A DNA stretch of 64,000 nucleotides, taken from Monomorium pharaonis (taxonomy: Eukaryota > Arthropoda > Insecta > Hymenoptera > Formicidae). The first letter of the stretch is position 1. Each line of letters starts with the position of its first letter. The position numbers and the translations under genes were made by a program. Location of the stretch: NCBI RefSeq assembly GCF_013373865.1, contig NC_050473.1, positions 20,003,597 through 20,067,596 of the forward strand. The letters are read 5' to 3'. Under the pieces are notes generated by a model. It made no database searches and was not told the origin of the DNA. It saw nothing but the letters and a program-made list of their open reading frames with translations. Shown piece by piece: positions 60,941 through 64,000 of this stretch.

Positions 60941-62470
60941 GCACAGTACGTACAGACGTACCTTCACCTGCACGAAACGTATCGACCTCGGCCATGCACA
61001 AGCGAGAAGAGACCGAAGGGAGGGAAAGTATATATGCACGCGCAAAAAGGAAAGGGGTGAAAAAAAAATGGCCGGGCAAAACGACGACGAGTAGTCGGTA
61101 GTGAAAAGTGCAACAACAAAATGCGAGCCACGCAAAAAGAAGCTTTAGCTATCGTACGAAAAACGTATGGCTCTATACCTGGCCGCGTCCTCCAATAAAT
61201 CGAATGTATTTACCATCACGTGCGCACAGGTGCACACCTACGTACTGCGTACGTCATACGTGTCTGTATGCGCGCGCGCGTGTGTGTGGGGGGAGGGGGT
61301 GGCTCACAATGCGCATCGCGTTTATTCGTCGAACAACCGCGGATCTATCCACTTTCATCCGCGGTTTACACACCCACACGGTCGCCGGATAACACTCGAA
61401 AGCCCCCTTTTTTTCCCCCTCCCTCTCCGCCCGCATCTTTTCTCGATATTAAAGCGTTTAATATCGAGAGGCGAATTGCTATGAGAGGACCAGATTCCGC
61501 GCGACCGATCGGTTTTACCAGCTGGGAATTTCGGGGGTGAATTTTCCCCGCGCGCGCGAGGACGGCCGTTTCGACAAATCGAGAAGATGTTCGTCGTGAT
61601 TGCCGTTTGCTTTTAGTCGAACGTTTATTGATCGCGATGACATCGTACACCGTGAATAAAGCGGAATCACAGGAGTTTCGTCAAATAAGCGAGGGCGCCG
61701 CGCGTGAGTTCTCGTGGAGCAATTAAATTCAAATAATAATGCGTTTCGTTATTTGAATAACACGCAAAGAGAAAAGAAATATTAAGGTGTATAAAAATAA
61801 TCGAACGTCCGCGCCGCTATTGTTCGAAGGGCTGAAACTTGCGAAACGTTCGCGGAAGAGGTGAAAAATCTCAAGGAAGCAGATCTCCGCGCGGCAATTT
61901 AAAATTAAAAATCCGAAAAGCGCGTGAGCTTGCGCGAGTAATGCTTATAGATTGTACGACAGTTCTCATTTGCGAAGCCGTCCGAGTGGTAGTAATAGAA
62001 ATTTCTCCGGAGACTCGTTCCGTGGAAATTACAAACAATGCCGGGCGAAGAATGTCTTTTTCGAGGATAGTTGTAATTCCATGGCGCGCGCTCACGAGCA
62101 AACTTTGCCCGGTTGAAAAATAATAAAAGCCATGGCTCGCGATATCAGCGGGTAGTACCGTTATAGGAGACACGCGACGACCGACCGACCGAATTTGCTC
62201 AGAAATAGCACAACTCGCCATTCCACTCGAGAGATAGTCAGCTTATGAATATTTACCCGTCCGAGCCATTCTTCTGAACGTGTCCGAAAATTCTAGCCAG
62301 ATATAGACGGCATTCCCGGGGCTTCCGACGGAAAATAGAACGCGGAAGATCGAAATACAATTGCATTACTCAGAAAACATCTGCACCCTCGTGATTTTTA
62401 TATTCTACATTTTCCATTTCCTTTTCACCTCCCCCCCCTCTCTCTCTCCCCTGCCACCCTGCGTTTAGTA
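60940..62470. other. CpG-rich patch, no gene recognised
   Basis: GC-rich patch of about 1.5 kb with a CG/TG tract at 61270-61288 and a following G-rich run. The frames at 61839-62123 (plus) and 61871-62221 (minus) are mirror images over the same bases. No domain in either. Confidence 0.3.
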
Positions 62471-63119
62471 TTATTTCAGATTTATAATTACTCTCTTAAC
62501 GCTTCTAAACATAAAATTGAATATTAATGTAAGCGTTCTGAAAGGTGTAGATAAGAGCTCCTAGGGTGCGGGATAAATACGTGGATGAATACGTAATTTT
62601 ATGAATGTAAAGAAATAAGAGGTTCAGATAAGCTTTGTTTCGCATATCCTGCTGTAATTTACATAGTACCATTTTATGAATTAACTAATATAATAATAAT
62701 AATAATAATTAAATACTAATGGAGGAAAATTGCTAATACTGACACTTTGTTTAAACTACATTTTTAAAATCAAAACTAAAACTAAAAATTTTTAAACACA
62801 AATATAAACGAAAAAATATTTTCTGTTAAATGCTTTTTATAATAGTTTTTATAATATCACTCTAAATTTTGTATTAATTTATTTTTTTTGTAAGAGTATA
62901 AGTAGAAATAAACATCTGACAAAATAAGCTTTAAAGCTTGCATAAGTAATTTAAGTTAATTTTCTTATCTTTTTCTTCAGCGTATGTACAAAATACGTAC
63001 AAGTTAATGAATATGAGGATTTCTAGCCTTTTACTTTAATGTAAAAATTTTTTTGTTTATACAAGTATTATTGCTGTTTTGCAAAACGCAAAATTTAGCA
63101 CGACAGTATATAAAAATTA
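62470..63119. other. AT-rich region with (AAT)n
   Basis: AT-rich, with an AAT repeat at 62688-62709. Nothing else recognised. Confidence 0.4.
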
Positions 63120-63540
63120 AATTAGGTTTCTAACTTAATAAATCTCTAGTGTAGTTTTTTATTCTATTCTATGATTTTTACTGTAGTATAATCTGTCTTA
63201 TCAATAGGTCAATTTTCTGTATGTCGATTTCATGTTTGAAGCTGCATTATGTAAGAAAAATAAAAACTACAGAAAAATATAAATAAAATTACTTGAGAAC
63301 ACTACGAACTTGTATAAAATAATTTAGTATTATTAATAATACACTCAGTATTGTTTAAATTATGCAATTTGAAAAAGAAGATTGTGTAAATTTCAATTTC
63401 GCTTTTGAAGAATTTGTTTTTAATAGATTTTATAGAAAAAAACCATAAATGAAAGAGTGATTTTTCCTTCTTTAATTACATAAGCAGATCATGTTTTTAT
63501 TAGTATTAATAAAGTGCAATATTTAGTTTCCAAGAAATAG
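63120..63540 (+). repeat. Dispersed repeat family C, copy 2
   Basis: Second copy of the 43655-44107 repeat, in the same orientation, with similar length and scattered differences. No intact frame. Confidence 0.65.
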
Positions 63541-64000
63541 AAGAATGTCCTTTTGAAAGAGGCCTATATCGATATTGGTAACTTTTCTCTAGATTTATAA
63601 ATTCCAGTATAAACATCCTCATTTATCTTGCAAATTAATAGCAATAGACTTAACAAAAATAATATCAAATTAGTTGGTTTGAACTGGACTTTATTGTAAA
63701 CACAGTAATTACTCAAAAAAATTATCTACATTAAAAAACAGAGAGATACATTATACAACTATATTATAGTAACGTAAAATATTTCGATTTAATAAAAGTT
63801 GTAGCGTACCTTATAAGAAATGCAACGATGTACGATATAATACAATCCTTGTGTAATTTTTAAAATAATTTTATTATATCATACGTTATTGTACTTCTCA
63901 GAAAAAACGTTACAACTTTCATTATAACGAAATATCTAGGTCACTATAAAAAAGTTATGCACGTGTCGCTTTGTTCTCTAACGTAGATAATTTTTCTGAG
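63541..64000. other. AT-rich end of window
   Basis: AT-rich sequence with no recognised feature. Confidence 0.4.

Overview
The window looks like nuclear DNA of an arthropod, most likely a hymenopteran and plausibly an ant. It has long AT-rich stretches cut every 2-3 kb by CpG-rich patches, very many dinucleotide microsatellites, decayed insect-type transposons and no dense gene layout. No complete protein-coding gene, rRNA, convincing tRNA or CRISPR array is visible. I read it as intergenic or long-intron sequence. The taxon is an inference from composition and transposon types.

Layout. At 419-688 (minus) lies the end of a GIY-YIG nuclease domain of Penelope-like type. At 3801-4600 a roughly 245-bp unit occurs three times in tandem. 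At 6563-7347 a long inverted repeat brackets a THAP zinc finger, the arrangement expected of a short P-like DNA transposon. A TA-flanked fold-back family has copies at 9215-9390 and 21604-21875. From 13600 to 14262 there are AAGATATCTT-type palindromes and a fold-back unit. At 25668-26335 and 28428-29705 lie two copies of one dispersed repeat, the second interrupted by a TA-flanked inverted-repeat element (28840-29294). At 31983-32469 almost the whole element is one long palindrome. A candidate coding exon sits at 33224-33374 (minus). A decayed non-LTR reverse transcriptase end is at 35889-36121 (minus). From 41140 to 43320 there are several hairpins, a TTAA-flanked piggyBac-type element (41577-42115), a 102-bp AC tract and a second large inverted repeat (42421-43010). 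A second TTAA-flanked element is at 46670-46949. Two more dispersed repeat pairs are 34205-35000 with 55930-56470, and 43655-44107 with 63120-63540.

No genes can be shown to work together here. The recurring theme is transposon-derived inverted repeats able to fold into long hairpins, together with relics of at least four element classes: P-like, piggyBac-like, TA-inserting fold-back, and retroelements with GIY-YIG or RT ends. Protein assignments rest on motifs read by eye, repeat pairs were found by reading, and all percentages are estimates.
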